From: Linum tenue
Lineage: Eukaryota; Streptophyta; Magnoliopsida; Malpighiales; Linaceae
DNA length: 64,000 nt
Direction: 5' to 3'
Assembly (NCBI GenBank): GCA_946122785.1
Contig: CAMGYJ010000009.1
Location: 26,199,633 to 26,263,632, forward strand
Shown here: positions 24,901 to 35,940 of the stretch, piece after piece
How the letters are laid out: each line of letters begins with the position of its first letter
How positions within the stretch are numbered: position 1 is the stretch's first letter
Program-made: the position numbers and the translations under genes
Notes under the pieces: generated by a model
Databases searched by the model: none
Seen by the model: the letters and a program-made list of their open reading frames with translations, nothing else
What the model was told of the DNA's origin: nothing

Positions 24901-25028
24901 GAGAGAAGGAGAAGATCTCGGTCAGAAGTACTGCTGTTGCAGTTTGTTGCTGATGAGGTTGACTCGACGAGGAAAGCAATGGAGAGAAGCAGCAGCCTCA
25001 ATCTGCAGAAGAAGGATCCCATTTTCAT
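21995..25028 (-). CDS. leucine-rich-repeat receptor-like protein, probable pseudokinase
   Basis: Two exons, 23495-25028 and 21995-22656, joined by an 838-bp GT-AG intron in phase 1, give 731 aa. Order: signal peptide (about 1-27, [15 protein letters not shown]), N-terminal cap, about seven degenerate LRRs (75-262), Asn/Gln/His-rich spacer, one membrane span (about 346-371, [20 protein letters not shown]), basic stop-transfer KRRK, then a kinase-like domain (about 435-730). The ATP lysine is present (VAIK, K474) and DFG is kept (612-614). The catalytic-loop HRD is replaced by HGH (592-594), and the APE motif is missing. The domain is therefore expected to be catalytically weak or dead. Layout and sequence recall Arabidopsis CaMRLK/MEE62 (At5g45800), a calmodulin-binding LRR protein; that link is from memory. 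A second in-frame ATG lies two codons after the first. Confidence 0.88.
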
Positions 25029-25603
25029 CCTGGCGCGTTTCTGGGGGAGTGCTACTTAGGCCATACGCGGCAAGAGGCAGAGCAAAAGAAAGAAACTACT
25101 AGCTAGTGTCTCTGTTCTTGTGAGGGGAAAGGAAAGGAAAGGAAAGCAGAGGGCTTTCTTATTGTTGGAACTTGGGAGGAATGGGAGTGAAGTGGGGGAT
25201 TTCACGGCGTTAAATTGGAAGTCAGCTCAGAGGGAGAGAGTGGTTTTGGTGTTTGCTTCTGGAAATTCTGAGTGCGGGAAGTTAAGTTGAGTTGTTATTA
25301 TTTGGAAGACTGAGTGAGCTGGTTGGATTCGTTGTTGACTCGTCGAAGGGGTGGGTCCCCTTAGCGGAGATCGGACGGTTGTCGGCCCGACCGTTGTCTG
25401 AACCGGGCGTGAAGGCCATTATGGTGGAGGGATGGTGTTACGTGTGATGAAGGTAAATGGACTATGGGCCGTTGAGTTCCCTTGGGCCGAGGGACTGGGA
25501 AGTCTTACTACTGGAGCCCACTTGAGTTGGATTGGTGAGGGAGTTAAATGTAATTTGGAAGCAGTGAAAGCTCAGCTATTGCTAATTTTGGTTGGATAGT
25601 AAA
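25029..25603 (-). promoter_or_regulatory. 5' flank of the receptor-like gene
   Basis: Upstream region of the minus-strand gene. It holds repeats of ggaaagga (about 25122-25146), likely in the 5' UTR. No clear TATA box. MULE-2 begins with its duplication at 25604. Confidence 0.3.
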
Positions 25604-25613
25604 GGTTAGAAAA

Positions 25614-26886
25614 GGGTAGTTATCATAAATGGTCACAAACCTATTCATTTTGTACAAAATGGTCACAATCCTTTAATTTTGCACGTTTCGGTAATAAAAG
25701 TTTGAGCAAATAACAAAATAGTAAATCCGTCCGATTCCGTCCAAAACTCCGTCCCTAATCGCCCCGTCAGCATGACACGTCGGTGTAAATAATAATAAAA
25801 AAATGACTAATCAAACCCACATAACCAGACTATCCAACCGGCCAGATTAAAACCTTTACCCATCCGGTCCCGAATTGAACTATTACCCCAAATCGAGATT
25901 CTCTTGCCATCGGCTACTTCCGCAGCTGCTCCTCCGTCTACTCCATCGCCGCCGATGGCTTCTAGAGCACCGTCGCAGTCTCCTGCTTTGGCCTCGGCTT
26001 CGAGAGTATGCTCGAACCGCTGCTGCCTGGCGGATCGGGATCGACCCGATGAGGAGCCGCAAAGCACCATCAGACGGAGGAGGTGGCCGACGGTGCTGTC
26101 TTCGGAAAGCATCAGGATCGGAATCCGATTCCGACTCGTTCGGTAGCGGCGGTGGAGCAGGACGACGCCCAGAGCTGTTGCTTCCTCTAGCGGCGAGCGT
26201 GGCGGTTTTGCCCCATTTCATCAAGACAGGGAAGTTGTGGAGCGACTTCGGCTGTGGTTTCACCGGTGCCGTCGCCATGAAGAGAAAACGAAACCTTCCT
26301 ACAGATTCATAAGCCGATATACACTCGTTGCGTCCGTACCAAAAAGGCTCTCTACAATCTGGCGATGTAAGAGAACTGATTATGAACAGATGATCGGAAG
26401 ATGGAGTAGAAGGAGAAACCCTAGGGGGAGAGAAGGAGACGACCCCACGGCGGAGGATTTAATCTGGCTGGTTGGATAGTCTGGTTATGTGGGTTTGATT
26501 AGTCAGTTTTTTTCATGGTCCATGAAACCGTACCGGAGATCGTACCGGGAAGGTTAGCGGTAGGGTATTTTATGGTAAAACCGTGGTTTAACCGTAGTTC
26601 AACCGTTATATCGGTAAATACCGCATATCGGTTTAGCCTCCGATACTGATATTTCGTGGTTGAACCGCCGGTACGGTACGGTTTAATGGACACTGGTTTT
26701 TTTATTATTATTTACACCGACGTGTCATGCTGACAGGGCGATTAGGGACGGAGTTTTGGACGGAATTGGACGGATTTACTATTTTGTTATTTGCTCAAAC
26801 TTTTATTACCGAAACGTGCAAAATTAAAGGATTGTGACCGTTTTGTACAAAGTGAATAGGTTTGTGACCATTTATGATAACTACCC
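25614..26886. mobile_element. MULE-2: sibling of MULE-1 with long terminal inverted repeats
   Basis: It has the same terminal sequence as MULE-1 (GGGTAGTTATCATAAATGG) and similar arms of about 230 bp (25614-25845 and, interrupted, about 26462-26886). Flanks show ggttagaaaa on both sides (25604-25613 and 26887-26896), a 9-10-bp duplication. The 600-bp interior is GC-rich with overlapping open frames on both strands (Pro/Ser/Arg-rich). It may be a captured host fragment, but no protein family is recognisable. No transposase. Confidence 0.87.
26514..26695. mobile_element. small hAT-like element (AAACCGTACCGG word) inside MULE-2's right arm
   Basis: Ends are CATGGTCCATGAAACCGTAC and, complemented, CAGTGTCCATTAAACCGTAC. 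The flanking 8-mers gttttttt (26506-26513 and 26696-26703) match. Comparison with the uninterrupted left arm of MULE-2 shows this 182-bp block is extra, so it entered after MULE-2 was formed. Confidence 0.75.
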
Positions 26887-26896
26887 GGTTAGAAAA

Positions 26897-27960
26897 AGGA
26901 AAAGAACAGGGATAAACAATCGGGCAGGCCGCTTTATTTGGTAATTAAGGAAAAGGATTAGCGCTAATTACTACTTGGTCTTACGTAGTTGTACTTTACC
27001 TACGGGCGGGGCTGCTGCTGCGTTTGCCTTTTGCTGAATATTAATGCGTCGTTTAGCGCTTTGGTTAGGAGAGTCTTAATCATCGCCAAAAGGGAAAACC
27101 AACACAACAAAACACAAACTGGGTGGGCTTAATCCACATGCTTAATTACCCCACCCGCCACGCATTGAGTTCAGATGTTTGTTGAATATATGAGGCTCTT
27201 GCTTCTGTCGTTTTATGTTTGGGTTTTGTCTAATCCACATCCTTGATTCCTGCTTCACATTCTCTTGTCCCTTTCAGTGCCAAATTCTTGTTTAACACCA
27301 TTCACTATCAGGTTACAGTTTGCTTGATCCATAAACACACATCCTTGAAATCAACATAAATCCCAGTTAAATAGATAGTGCACTTGATTTTAGTGCCAGG
27401 TGAGTCAAACATATGGGGTGGATTCCTTAGTGAAATACATATATCAAATTACTTATTTTACATCAAATTAGTTAAAACCGTCACTTAACGTCAATTGAGA
27501 ATAATCAAAAAAATGAGAGGCAACCGAAACGAAGAAAGAGGGTGGGATTAGTGGGTCTTTTGGAAGGATATATCTCTTGTTATTGGTTGAAGAATGGAAG
27601 TCAGTAAGAAAAATAATTAGAGTATGATTGTGCTCCGGTTACGCTTCTCCGACCCGTTCATGTTCTTACTCGTTCTACTCCTCTTTCTCCAACACCTCAA
27701 TTTTCTTCATCCATCATCCCTTTCTCAAATCAAACTTCTGACTTGCGTAACCTTAACTGCCATATGATTTGTCAAGTCTCGTTACTTCACATAGGTGGGT
27801 ATTCTTTACAGTGGCATAAATGATATTTAAATAGAGACTCTATTTGTTCAAAGTCAATATCTTTATCATCATTGAGTTACATCCCAATGATGAGCTCTTT
27901 CATGCACAAATTGCAGTTAACGGAAAATAAATGTAGTGTAATATTTTAAAAAGCAAAGAT
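26897..27960. other. intergenic DNA, nothing recognised
   Basis: AT-rich sequence with only short, family-less frames. No inverted-repeat ends, tRNA or other RNA signal could be supported. Confidence 0.4.
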
Positions 27961-27962
27961 TA

Positions 27963-29212
27963 GCCCTCTGTTTACGAAGGAAGGGAGGAAAAGGAGGGGA
28001 GGTGAAGGAAAATTAGGAGGGGAGGGGAGATTTGGAGGTGAAGGAAATTGGAAGGAAAATGGTGTTTTATGGAGGAAAGTGGGAAAGAAAATGTGTATAG
28101 GGAAATGTGACAGATATGTTATTTTATTGGGTATATAATAGTAAAATAATTTGATTATATGTTGATATTATTTTCATTAGTTATGAATTGTGAATTAAAT
28201 TTGTAATTTCTTGCTAATTTTGTTCACTATTAAAAATCAAAAGTAGATGGTTTGAATTTTTTTATGAACTTATTGTTAAAATTTTGTCTCCATTTTATTG
28301 ATTCGTCAACATAACAACTAAAATCGGAAACATACAACAAATCACACTAGCCCCTCCCTAACATTCATTCTATAAAAATTTCAAACTTTGATGTCGTTTC
28401 TACTAGCAACGTAACATTTTAGGTATAGCGTAAAACAACGTTATACGTGATGTAAATCACTCATTTGGTCTGGCTTGGTCTGATCCAAATATTAATTCAA
28501 TCCATTTTCTTTAACAATTATAAAATTCATGTGACTAGGAATCGGACCACATTATAATATGTTTGGTGTCATTCGATCCAAACGTTTGTTTGATCCGATG
28601 CGGTCCGGACCATTGCGCACAGCCCTAGATGAGCTGCAAAAACAATGTGAATTCAAACTAAAAATTTCATTACATTATATTGATGCGTAATTTTTCATAT
28701 CAAGTCACCACAAAATATGACCTAGGGACCATTATTTTAATTATAAGGATCAATACCAATTTTCAACGGAAATAGATAAGCAAATTTACTTATTCCTATC
28801 ATTATCTATAACTCACCATCTTGTTATAATTTTTTATGCTCCCTTTCTCATTGTAATAAAACCCAATAAATTATGCACGTTTTTCTACTAGACATTTTTA
28901 TCTATAACTCACTACAATTAATAATGGGTGAGAAGATACATAAAAGAGAGGTCACTACAATTAATAATGGGTGAGAAGATACATAAAAGAGACGAGAGAG
29001 AAGAGAGATGACAAATAAAGTAAACAAAATGGCTGTTAGTGGGTCGTTTTCTCTCCATTTTGGAGGGTTGGATTCCACAGTAATCTTTCCCCCATTTTCC
29101 CTCCCTTCATCACTGTTCTAAACTTAAAAAACAGAGGAAAGTGCATTGGTACCTCAACTTTCCATTCATTTCTTTCCCTCCCTTCCTTTTCCTTCCTATA
29201 AAAACACAGGGT
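27963..29212. mobile_element. possible inverted-repeat element with GGAAGGGAGG-rich arms
   Basis: Left end CCCTCTGTTTACGAAGGAAGG. The complement of the right end is CCCTGTGTTTTTATAGGAAGG. Both arms continue in purine-rich ggaagggaggaaa words for about 100 bases. No convincing target-site duplication was found, so borders are approximate. A further hAT-like end (GCGCACAGCCCTA at 28615-28627) lies inside, suggesting another decayed insertion from about 28455. A 43-base unit (actacaattaataatgggtg and following) is duplicated at about 28911-28995. Confidence 0.45.
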
Positions 29213-30905
29213 AGAGGTCTTTCATGCACAAATTGCACAAAGTCAATTAACGGAATGGTGAATAATTATGGGAGGCAACTGAACCACAGGTTGTGGATTA
29301 TAAATGTAGGACTTCAAGTGGTGCTTTGGTCACAATTGATCGTACCAGCTTCAAAAGCTACGGCGGAGTCCTTCCACCTTTCACACATAAAGACTTAGAC
29401 TTGAGTTTGAGACCCAGCTGCTCCACCACTTTATTGACATCCATAATAAATGAGAACGTACAAAGGAGTTGCGGTTTTGGAGATTCAAACCAAAAATTGG
29501 CATCCACATGACCACATTCCATAGCCCTCTCTTGTTTATTGAACCCAACAACCCACTTTAGATTTGTCTCGAGTCTAAAGTCTAAATCCAATACATTTTT
29601 TTTCTTCTTCATACTGGGCTTGTTTATCCAGCATGATAACTTCGCTACTACACTCAAGTATAAGTTCAAGTTGATCATGAGTGTCTGGACACTGGACTCG
29701 AAAAAAACTCGTCTGGCACATTCAACTCGTTGTGGAGAAGAAAAAATTCGTGAACTTAATATATTACTTATGAGTTGAGTTTAACACATTTTGTACCTTG
29801 CTCGTTTGGTTTGCAAACTAACTCGTTTATTAATGAGACGAGTTTGTGCTTTCAATGATTTGTCAAAATATCAAACACCATCTCCCGAGTGAACGGTTAG
29901 GGTGTTGTGAGAATGTAAATTGAAATGGATTGGGTGTTCTTGAATGTACTTTTGCTTTTGTGTTACTATGGATATTTAGGAAGTAGGTTTAGAATTAAAA
30001 TTTGACCTCAGTCTTAAGTTGGAGAGTAGTTGTAATGAGTTAAGCTCAAATTTAACTAATTAAACTTACTTATCAAGTCGAGTTCGAGCTACTATATTCA
30101 AAATAAGTTAAAACTCGATTCGAAGTCCGAGTCAAGCTCCCATGTAATTTATTTTTTTCCAAGGGGAGTTAGAGCTACTAATATTATTCAAATCGAGTCC
30201 GAGCTACTATATTCAAAATATTGTCCAAAATACCTTTCCGAATTAAACAAGTTTCTGTGCCCTACATGCTCTCTCTCACACATGCTCTTTGGTGTATCCG
30301 TTTGTCCACCCTCCTTTGCGGAGAATAAAATTTTACATTATCCCAAAAGCTGTTATAGAGAAAAGGTTAAGTCAGATGGAAGCAATCACCTAATCCACAT
30401 AATACTCCGTACTCAAACCACAATAGCAGAACAACCCAACAATTCCAAACAACAAGAATGACATGCAATAGGATAATAGGTCTTTAAAATTATTATACAA
30501 CCCTAGTCGCCTGCTCTGCTCTTCCCCACCCACCCATGTCAGGTCAAGTTTAGTCAAGAGGGTCAGACTATGAACAGATTTTGGTCATTGTATTCATGTT
30601 GGGATCTTCTGAAATTCCTCTACAGCCAACTGTTGCAGCTAAGCTGGTCAAGGGAGCTAGTCCAACAGCAAAAGGACATGCAAAATGCACATGCTAGATA
30701 TCAACACCAAGGAAGAAACAAAGTTCTTGACATACTCCAGACATGGATGGAAATGAACCTGTTTGATGGAATCAAATGCCGTGTTTCAGTTCAATTCATG
30801 AATCCTCTTCTGCATAGGGCTTACAATAGGAACGATCTCACTCTCCAATTACATAAAACCAAATGCGCATATGGCCAACCGTACCAAAGTAAGTGACTTC
30901 AGGGT
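29213..30905. other. intergenic DNA with GAGTTCGAGCT-type words; 3' flank of APC13
   Basis: From about 29680 to 30210 the sequence repeats words such as ctcgtttattaatgagacgag, agtcgagttcgagctac and gaagtccgag, a pattern like the word-array hAT elements, but no clean ends were found. From about 30500 the region may hold APC13's 3' UTR. A plus-strand frame at 30570-30896 (108 aa) has no recognisable family. Confidence 0.35.
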
Positions 30906-31665
30906 TCATTGACTACCTAGGGCAAGGTCATGCCAGGTATCTTGCTCGACCGGCTGAGGCTCATGATCTGCCAAAAGCAAATGATGGAGATAAATGAACA
31001 CACCAAAGCACAGCAACATTTTATTCCTTCGTAACATAGCTGCTCGACAGTCGTCAATATATATTTTTTTTTTGGTAGAAACAGTCATCATATTTGATGG
31101 ACCAGAACATAGCAGGATTGGAATGGAGGGAAGAAGACTTAAAGTGCAAACTAAGGTGGTGTGACTGGTTTTAAGTTTTAACCGACAAAGGGCGAAGAAC
31201 AGAAATGGTATGAAGGTTTTCAATGCTCCTGATTTCCCATGTTTGTAGCATAAGATCAAAGAGCAAAACCTATTTTTCAACTACTTTCATTGGTGTTTTC
31301 ATTTCTTAAACGAAACAAGCAACATTAGGCATAGAGCAAGGAGGGTATTGAAGTTTGGTTGAAGGTGGAGAGGACATACTTGATTCTTCAGCCTCATCGG
31401 TGCGGACAACCAGAACAGGAGGTAACGGGAGATCTGCAACATCACAAAAGGTGTTTTTACATACTAATGAATCAGCAAGCTCCAAGAGGGAGAAAATGCG
31501 ACAGGAGAAAGCCACGGCCCACAAAGTAACTGTTTGATAATATTGTGTAGTAAGAAATGGAGTATATGTGTTGCGGAGATGATGCTTACCATCGTCAGGC
31601 AGAGTATCTCTCATCCACTCGTCGTCCACAATATCAATGAGAATCCCCAAGCTTACTTCAGCCAT
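30906..31665 (-). CDS. APC13: APC13, anaphase-promoting complex subunit 13 (BONSAI homologue)
   Basis: Three small exons, 31590-31665, 31380-31433 and 30906-30967, have GT-AG borders and matching phases and encode 63 aa. It starts MAEVSLGILIDIVDDEWMRD, continues DDDLPLPPVLVVRTDEAEES and ends DTWHDLALGSQ. These are the conserved segments of APC13/SWM1, and the length equals the plant family's. APC13 is a small structural subunit of the APC/C ubiquitin ligase that targets cyclins and securin in the nucleus; it helps stabilise the TPR subunits. In Arabidopsis the gene is BONSAI, known for gaining heritable DNA methylation linked to a nearby LINE in ddm1 mutants. Here L1 relics and several other elements lie a few kilobases upstream. 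A 5' UTR intron is plausible (donor near 32023, acceptor near 31708). Confidence 0.93.
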
Positions 31666-32367
31666 TCGTATTCACTTGTTCGACTAATTCGGTTCAATTC
31701 CCTCCCTGAATAAACATACCTCACAATAAAAAAGAGCTCTTCTCGAACCACAACTAAATCTTAAACTCGGCTTAGTTAAGGCATTTCGTCGAACACCTTG
31801 AGGTTATGCAAATTTGAATCTCAAAGCAATCCCAAAATACACAATGAAACGAAGCAAAAACATGGAACTTCCGGTCCAAGTACTGGAACAGCGGTCGAAT
31901 TCCAAAGAAAGAGTACCACTCTTCCCGATCATAATTGAAAGCAAATAGAGTTGGGGGAAACCCCAAGTCCGTAAAACGAAAGCAAATTTTGGATTGTCGG
32001 GAATCAAATTGAAGTGTTGATTACCTTGACGAGCTAATGACCAGACGAGGCGAAGCTCTCCTTCCTTACTGATTTCCCGTTCTCTGCCTGAAGTTCACAG
32101 CTGTAGGATGCGAGGTTGCCGTCGGAGGGTCCGGCATCAGCGATGGAAATACGAGCGTCGGCATCCGGGTCATCGTCGACAATACTTAACTGGGCCATGA
32201 ACCCGTGGGCTCGGGCTGCTGTCGTCTAATAGTTTTCTGTTATGGGTCACGGACCAATACCCGAAAACCTAGGTGCCCTATGAGCCCCGGCGTGTGGGAT
32301 CCATATCAAATTCTACATAGCTTATTCCATTCTCTAAGGATTTTCAAAAAAAAAAAAAAAAATTAAT
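31666..32367 (-). promoter_or_regulatory. 5' UTR and promoter of APC13
   Basis: On the minus strand a donor (CAAG|GTAATC near 32023) and an acceptor (TTATTCAG|GGAGGG near 31708) suggest a roughly 315-bp intron in the 5' UTR. Around 32188-32220 the sequence contains TGGGCC and GTGGGCTC, resembling the site II motif (TGGGCY) common in plant cell-cycle and housekeeping promoters. An A-run follows at 32345-32362. Confidence 0.45.
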
Positions 32368-32377
32368 GCAAAAAATT

Positions 32378-34021
32378 GGGTTAATTGCAAGGATGGTTAT
32401 TGGGTTTACTAAAACCGTTAATATTTGGTCACTGCAAATATTTAATTTTATTCATGATCACTAAGATTAGTTCAATAATTCAAGTTTGGTCACTTTCCGT
32501 TAGTCTCCGTTAGTTTTGCTGATGTGGCAGTCAACTATTATAGTTGACCGTTAAATGAGTGACGTGGCCAATAAAAAAATAAAAAAATTTAAATATTTAC
32601 AATTTTCACTTCATTTTACAACTATTAAAAATAAAACTAAGATTTGGTGACGACCGTCAATGAAAACATGGCGACCCGGCTGAAGATCGAGGGCCCGGCA
32701 ATGAGCCACAAGTTCTTGGATTCCTGCCATACGGCTCTGATCAAAGCAGTAGATTCAAGGTTACTCGATCCGGACTGGTGGGATTCTCGAGATTGAAAGC
32801 TTGACTGGCTTTGACACAGTAGATGGTCCTTCTCCGCCGCAGTTTCCATGGCCTGAATTTAGGTTTCTTCCCGTGATAGGTGCGAGTGACGAAGCATCAG
32901 CCTTTAGCACTCTAGCTCTATGCTGCCGTCGTTTGATCCACTCACAGTCACACATAACCTAAAGATTAAAGTAGAACTGGGTGCCATTACTTTAAAGCAG
33001 AAACAAAACAAAAACTTTGTCCGATTGTGCAGATTATATATATTTCAGGGCAACCCACCAGCTTTGCAATGTGAGCTGAACAATAGTCATCGTGTATTCT
33101 CTGTGGAAACCAGAAGTTAGCCACCTAGATGCTAGTGTTGTTTATGCAACTTTGGATGCAATAACAGCTAACGTAGCATCTGGCTGAGAAACTACTTTAC
33201 ATTACAATGTTCGATGGCATGACGAAAGGTTCATGTCGTGCTAATGGTTTGACTGTTTTTTTCCCCCCCGGTTTAATGGTCTTGTGCAGGTACAAGTTTG
33301 CCTGCCAAATCTTGTATGGGGATGAGAAGATAACTCCGCCGAGCTTGTCCCCTCTCCAGCTTGGTTAGTAAACAACTCGTTTCCTCTGTACTCCCTTGCA
33401 ACTTTCAGGAGACTGTTTCTAAGTTTCTCTGCATTGTTTATGGTTAACATTCATTTTCTTTCTACTTTTTATATAGTCACAGACTTCTGCATCGTCCCTC
33501 TTCCTCAACCATCCAGAACCCGTAACTCTCTTAAGCATGGAACCTTCTCAGAGACTGTCTATGATACTTGCTGGGAAAAAAAGGTGTAAAATTTTCCATT
33601 GTTCTCTTTGGAATGAGAGAAAAGAAATGGCAAGTGGAATGACATGAATTTCATTCCACGCTTGTTGTCTGCATCACTTGAAGGGGAACACGCGCTCTAT
33701 GTACAATGAGTTGGAGGAGGGGAGACTGAATCGGAGATCCGTGGTGGCGACGGCGGAGGTAAGTTTTATTTTTATTTTTTAATAGTTGTAAAATGAGGTG
33801 GAAATTATAAATATTTAATTTTTTTTATTCTTTTATTGGCCACGTCACTCATTTAACGGTCAACTATAATAGTTGACTGCCACATCAGCAAAAAACTAAC
33901 GGAGAGTGACCAAACTTGAACTATTGAACTAATCTTAGTGACCATGAATGGAATTAAATATTTGCAGTGACCAAAGATGAACAGTTTTAGTAAACCCAAT
34001 GACCATCCTTGCCATTAACCC
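32378..34021. mobile_element. MULE-3: Mutator-like element carrying a MATE fragment
   Basis: Ends are GGGTTAATTGCAAGGATGG and, complemented, GGGTTAATGGCAAGGATGG. Inverted arms of about 260 bp (to about 32636 and from about 33760) flank a 1.1-kb interior. The flanks carry gcaaaaaatt (32368-32377 and 34022-34031), a 9-10-bp duplication. The arms are unrelated in sequence to MULE-1/2 but laid out alike. The interior holds a MATE-transporter fragment (minus) and two exon-like pieces on the plus strand preceded by cag (about 33047-33119, NPPALQCELNNSHRVFSVE; about 33290-33366, YKFACQILYGDEKITPPSL) that I cannot assign. No transposase, so a Pack-MULE. Confidence 0.85.
32637..32849 (-). pseudogene. 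captured 5' fragment of a MATE/DTX transporter gene
   Basis: A 70-residue frame starts METAAEKDHLL and ends AVWQESKNLWLIAGPSIFSR VAMFSLTVVT. The WxESKxLWxIAGPxIFSR segment is the cytosolic lead-in and first membrane helix of plant DETOXIFICATION (MATE) carriers. Intact proteins have about 480-500 residues and twelve helices; this copy breaks at the inner border of MULE-3's left arm. It is a transduplicated first-exon piece and cannot make a transporter. Confidence 0.7.
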
Positions 34022-34809
34022 GCAAAAAATTACTCGTATTAACGAGGAAACATGCAGATACAAAGAAGTCACATGCGTTTACAAATGGACCAATTCGAGG
34101 TGTAGCGAGGGCCGAAAAGTTAATGAATCAGTTTTATGCTCTATTTGAGTTGAAGTGCAATCCTATCAGGTGTCAACTATTCTGTGTAGGGATACCTCTA
34201 GCAAAGAAGTTAACAATATATGAGTATATCGAATTCCCCCTTAGGCATTCTACTTGTGACTTGTGAGGTACCATGGTGTCCCATTAATCACTGGTAAGCT
34301 CACAAGGAAAGACTGTCAAGTGCTCATTGACAGAATTCCACGGTTATTTTCAATACCTTGCAGTATTGGTTAAACCTATTTTTGTTGCCTCATTGTGTGA
34401 TTGAGGAAGTAGAGAAGCTCCGATATGAATTTCTTTGGAACTCTGGAAAGGGTGGAATGAGAAAAAAGGCATTAATGGCTTGGAAACTTCTAGCAAAACC
34501 AAAAGCAGAGAGTGGCCTTGGAATAAGGAACTTCAGTATATGGAACAAGACATATCTGCTAGGCACTTATTGGATATACTATTTGGGGGAGGATTACTCT
34601 GGGTGGCATGGGTGTAAGTAGGGCTGATAATCGGTTGAACCAAAAATCGAACAAAAAATCGCGGTTATCAACCTAACCAAAAAATCGATATCTTTGTATC
34701 GGTGTCGGCGTCGGTGGGCTAGTTTTGGGCTTTAGGCTAACCGTCGGTTGCCAGTTTCTAACCGAGACCAAACTCGGTGCACCGCTACAACCGATAAACC
34801 TCTCATCTC

Positions 34810-35780
34810 TGATATGATTCCATTAGGGTCGATATTCAAGCCAGAACGGGTTGAGCAAGAAGCCATCTCAATTACGTATTATAATGCTGAATTTTTATCA
34901 AGTCTTTTAACTGTTTCAGGTTGCCCAGTTTACACGTCCGGAACGTTTTATTGGCTTGATGAAAATCCGAGTTTGAAGGCTCGTTGTGCATATAAAGTCA
35001 CGAGCTACACCATGGAGTGCTTCGGAGCTCAAACAAAGACCCAGAGCATTGTCTTTCAAGGCCCTCAACATGGTATGTCACAACTGGGAAAGGGCCAAAA
35101 TCTGCCCAAGTCTGGAAACCAGTTTGGGTACCTGACTTTGAAGGTCAGTACGTGTCATATCAGTGGGACTCGATCCAAAAGGACTTTGCTACATCAATCT
35201 ACGAGTTTCATACTACGACGACGGGGCATTGGATGACCAGATCGAAGCTGGGAAGGCCTCGAACGAACCCGCCAAAGATCGTGTCGAAGCTGTCTTTTTC
35301 CTGTCTTTGGTTTCAGCAATCTCAATCCGTATCGGAAAGGGATTACTAGGCTGTTTTGAGTTTCAATTCCTTTTCCGCGTTTGTTTGGGTTAATTCGAGT
35401 TGTAAGTCGTCAAGGATTTCCTTATGAGTTTCTAGGAATTAGTTCGAGTCTATTTAAGTCGAATCTTTCGTTGTAAATTTCAGTTTTTATGCATTATTGA
35501 ATACAGAGTTAGCTTTGGTTCTCCTTGCTTGTTGGCTTGGCGAATTGGGTTGATTGCTTAGGATTTTCTAAGCAATTGTTAGCTTGTATCGAGCTGCTAT
35601 TTTGCTCGTGGCCAAGTTTCTACCATAGAGATCGAGCCTTTCTCCCGTGTGAGAACTGCACGAAATCTTCCACCAAAATCTCACTAAAATCCCCCTGTTT
35701 TGTACGAAGAAGAGTTGTGCCTCACATCAACTCTCGGTTGCGTCGCTCTGGAATTACGAGTACCATTTAGGGACTCATCA
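34810..35780 (+). repeat. 5' LTR of the gag-only retrotransposon
   Basis: 971 bp, TG...CA ends. Compared with the 3' LTR it has 'caaggattt' for 'caatgattt', 'actttgcta' for 'acttttcta', and lacks four bases near 35602. Several reading frames stay open through much of the LTR. Confidence 0.93.
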
Positions 35781-35940
35781 AGTGGCATCATCGCCTGGTT
35801 CAAACGCAGTGGACAGGACGGAGACGCAAGTTGCGAAAACAACGCGCTGGACAAGATCAAAGGGCTCTGTCTTTGAGGATCCTGCACTTTTACACCGAAA
35901 AACAGAGGCTAAAGAGGAGACTCGGGTTGAAGATCAGACG

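Noticed and set aside
25807..26312. Overlapping frames inside MULE-2
   Set aside because: No protein family could be named; kept only as possible captured DNA in the MULE entry.
30570..30896. 108-codon plus-strand frame beside APC13
   Set aside because: No family motif; it overlaps the probable 3' UTR region of APC13.
34748..35236. Apparent 162-aa gene in the 5' LTR
   Set aside because: Same sequence as the tail of the gag frame in the 3' LTR; it is LTR sequence.
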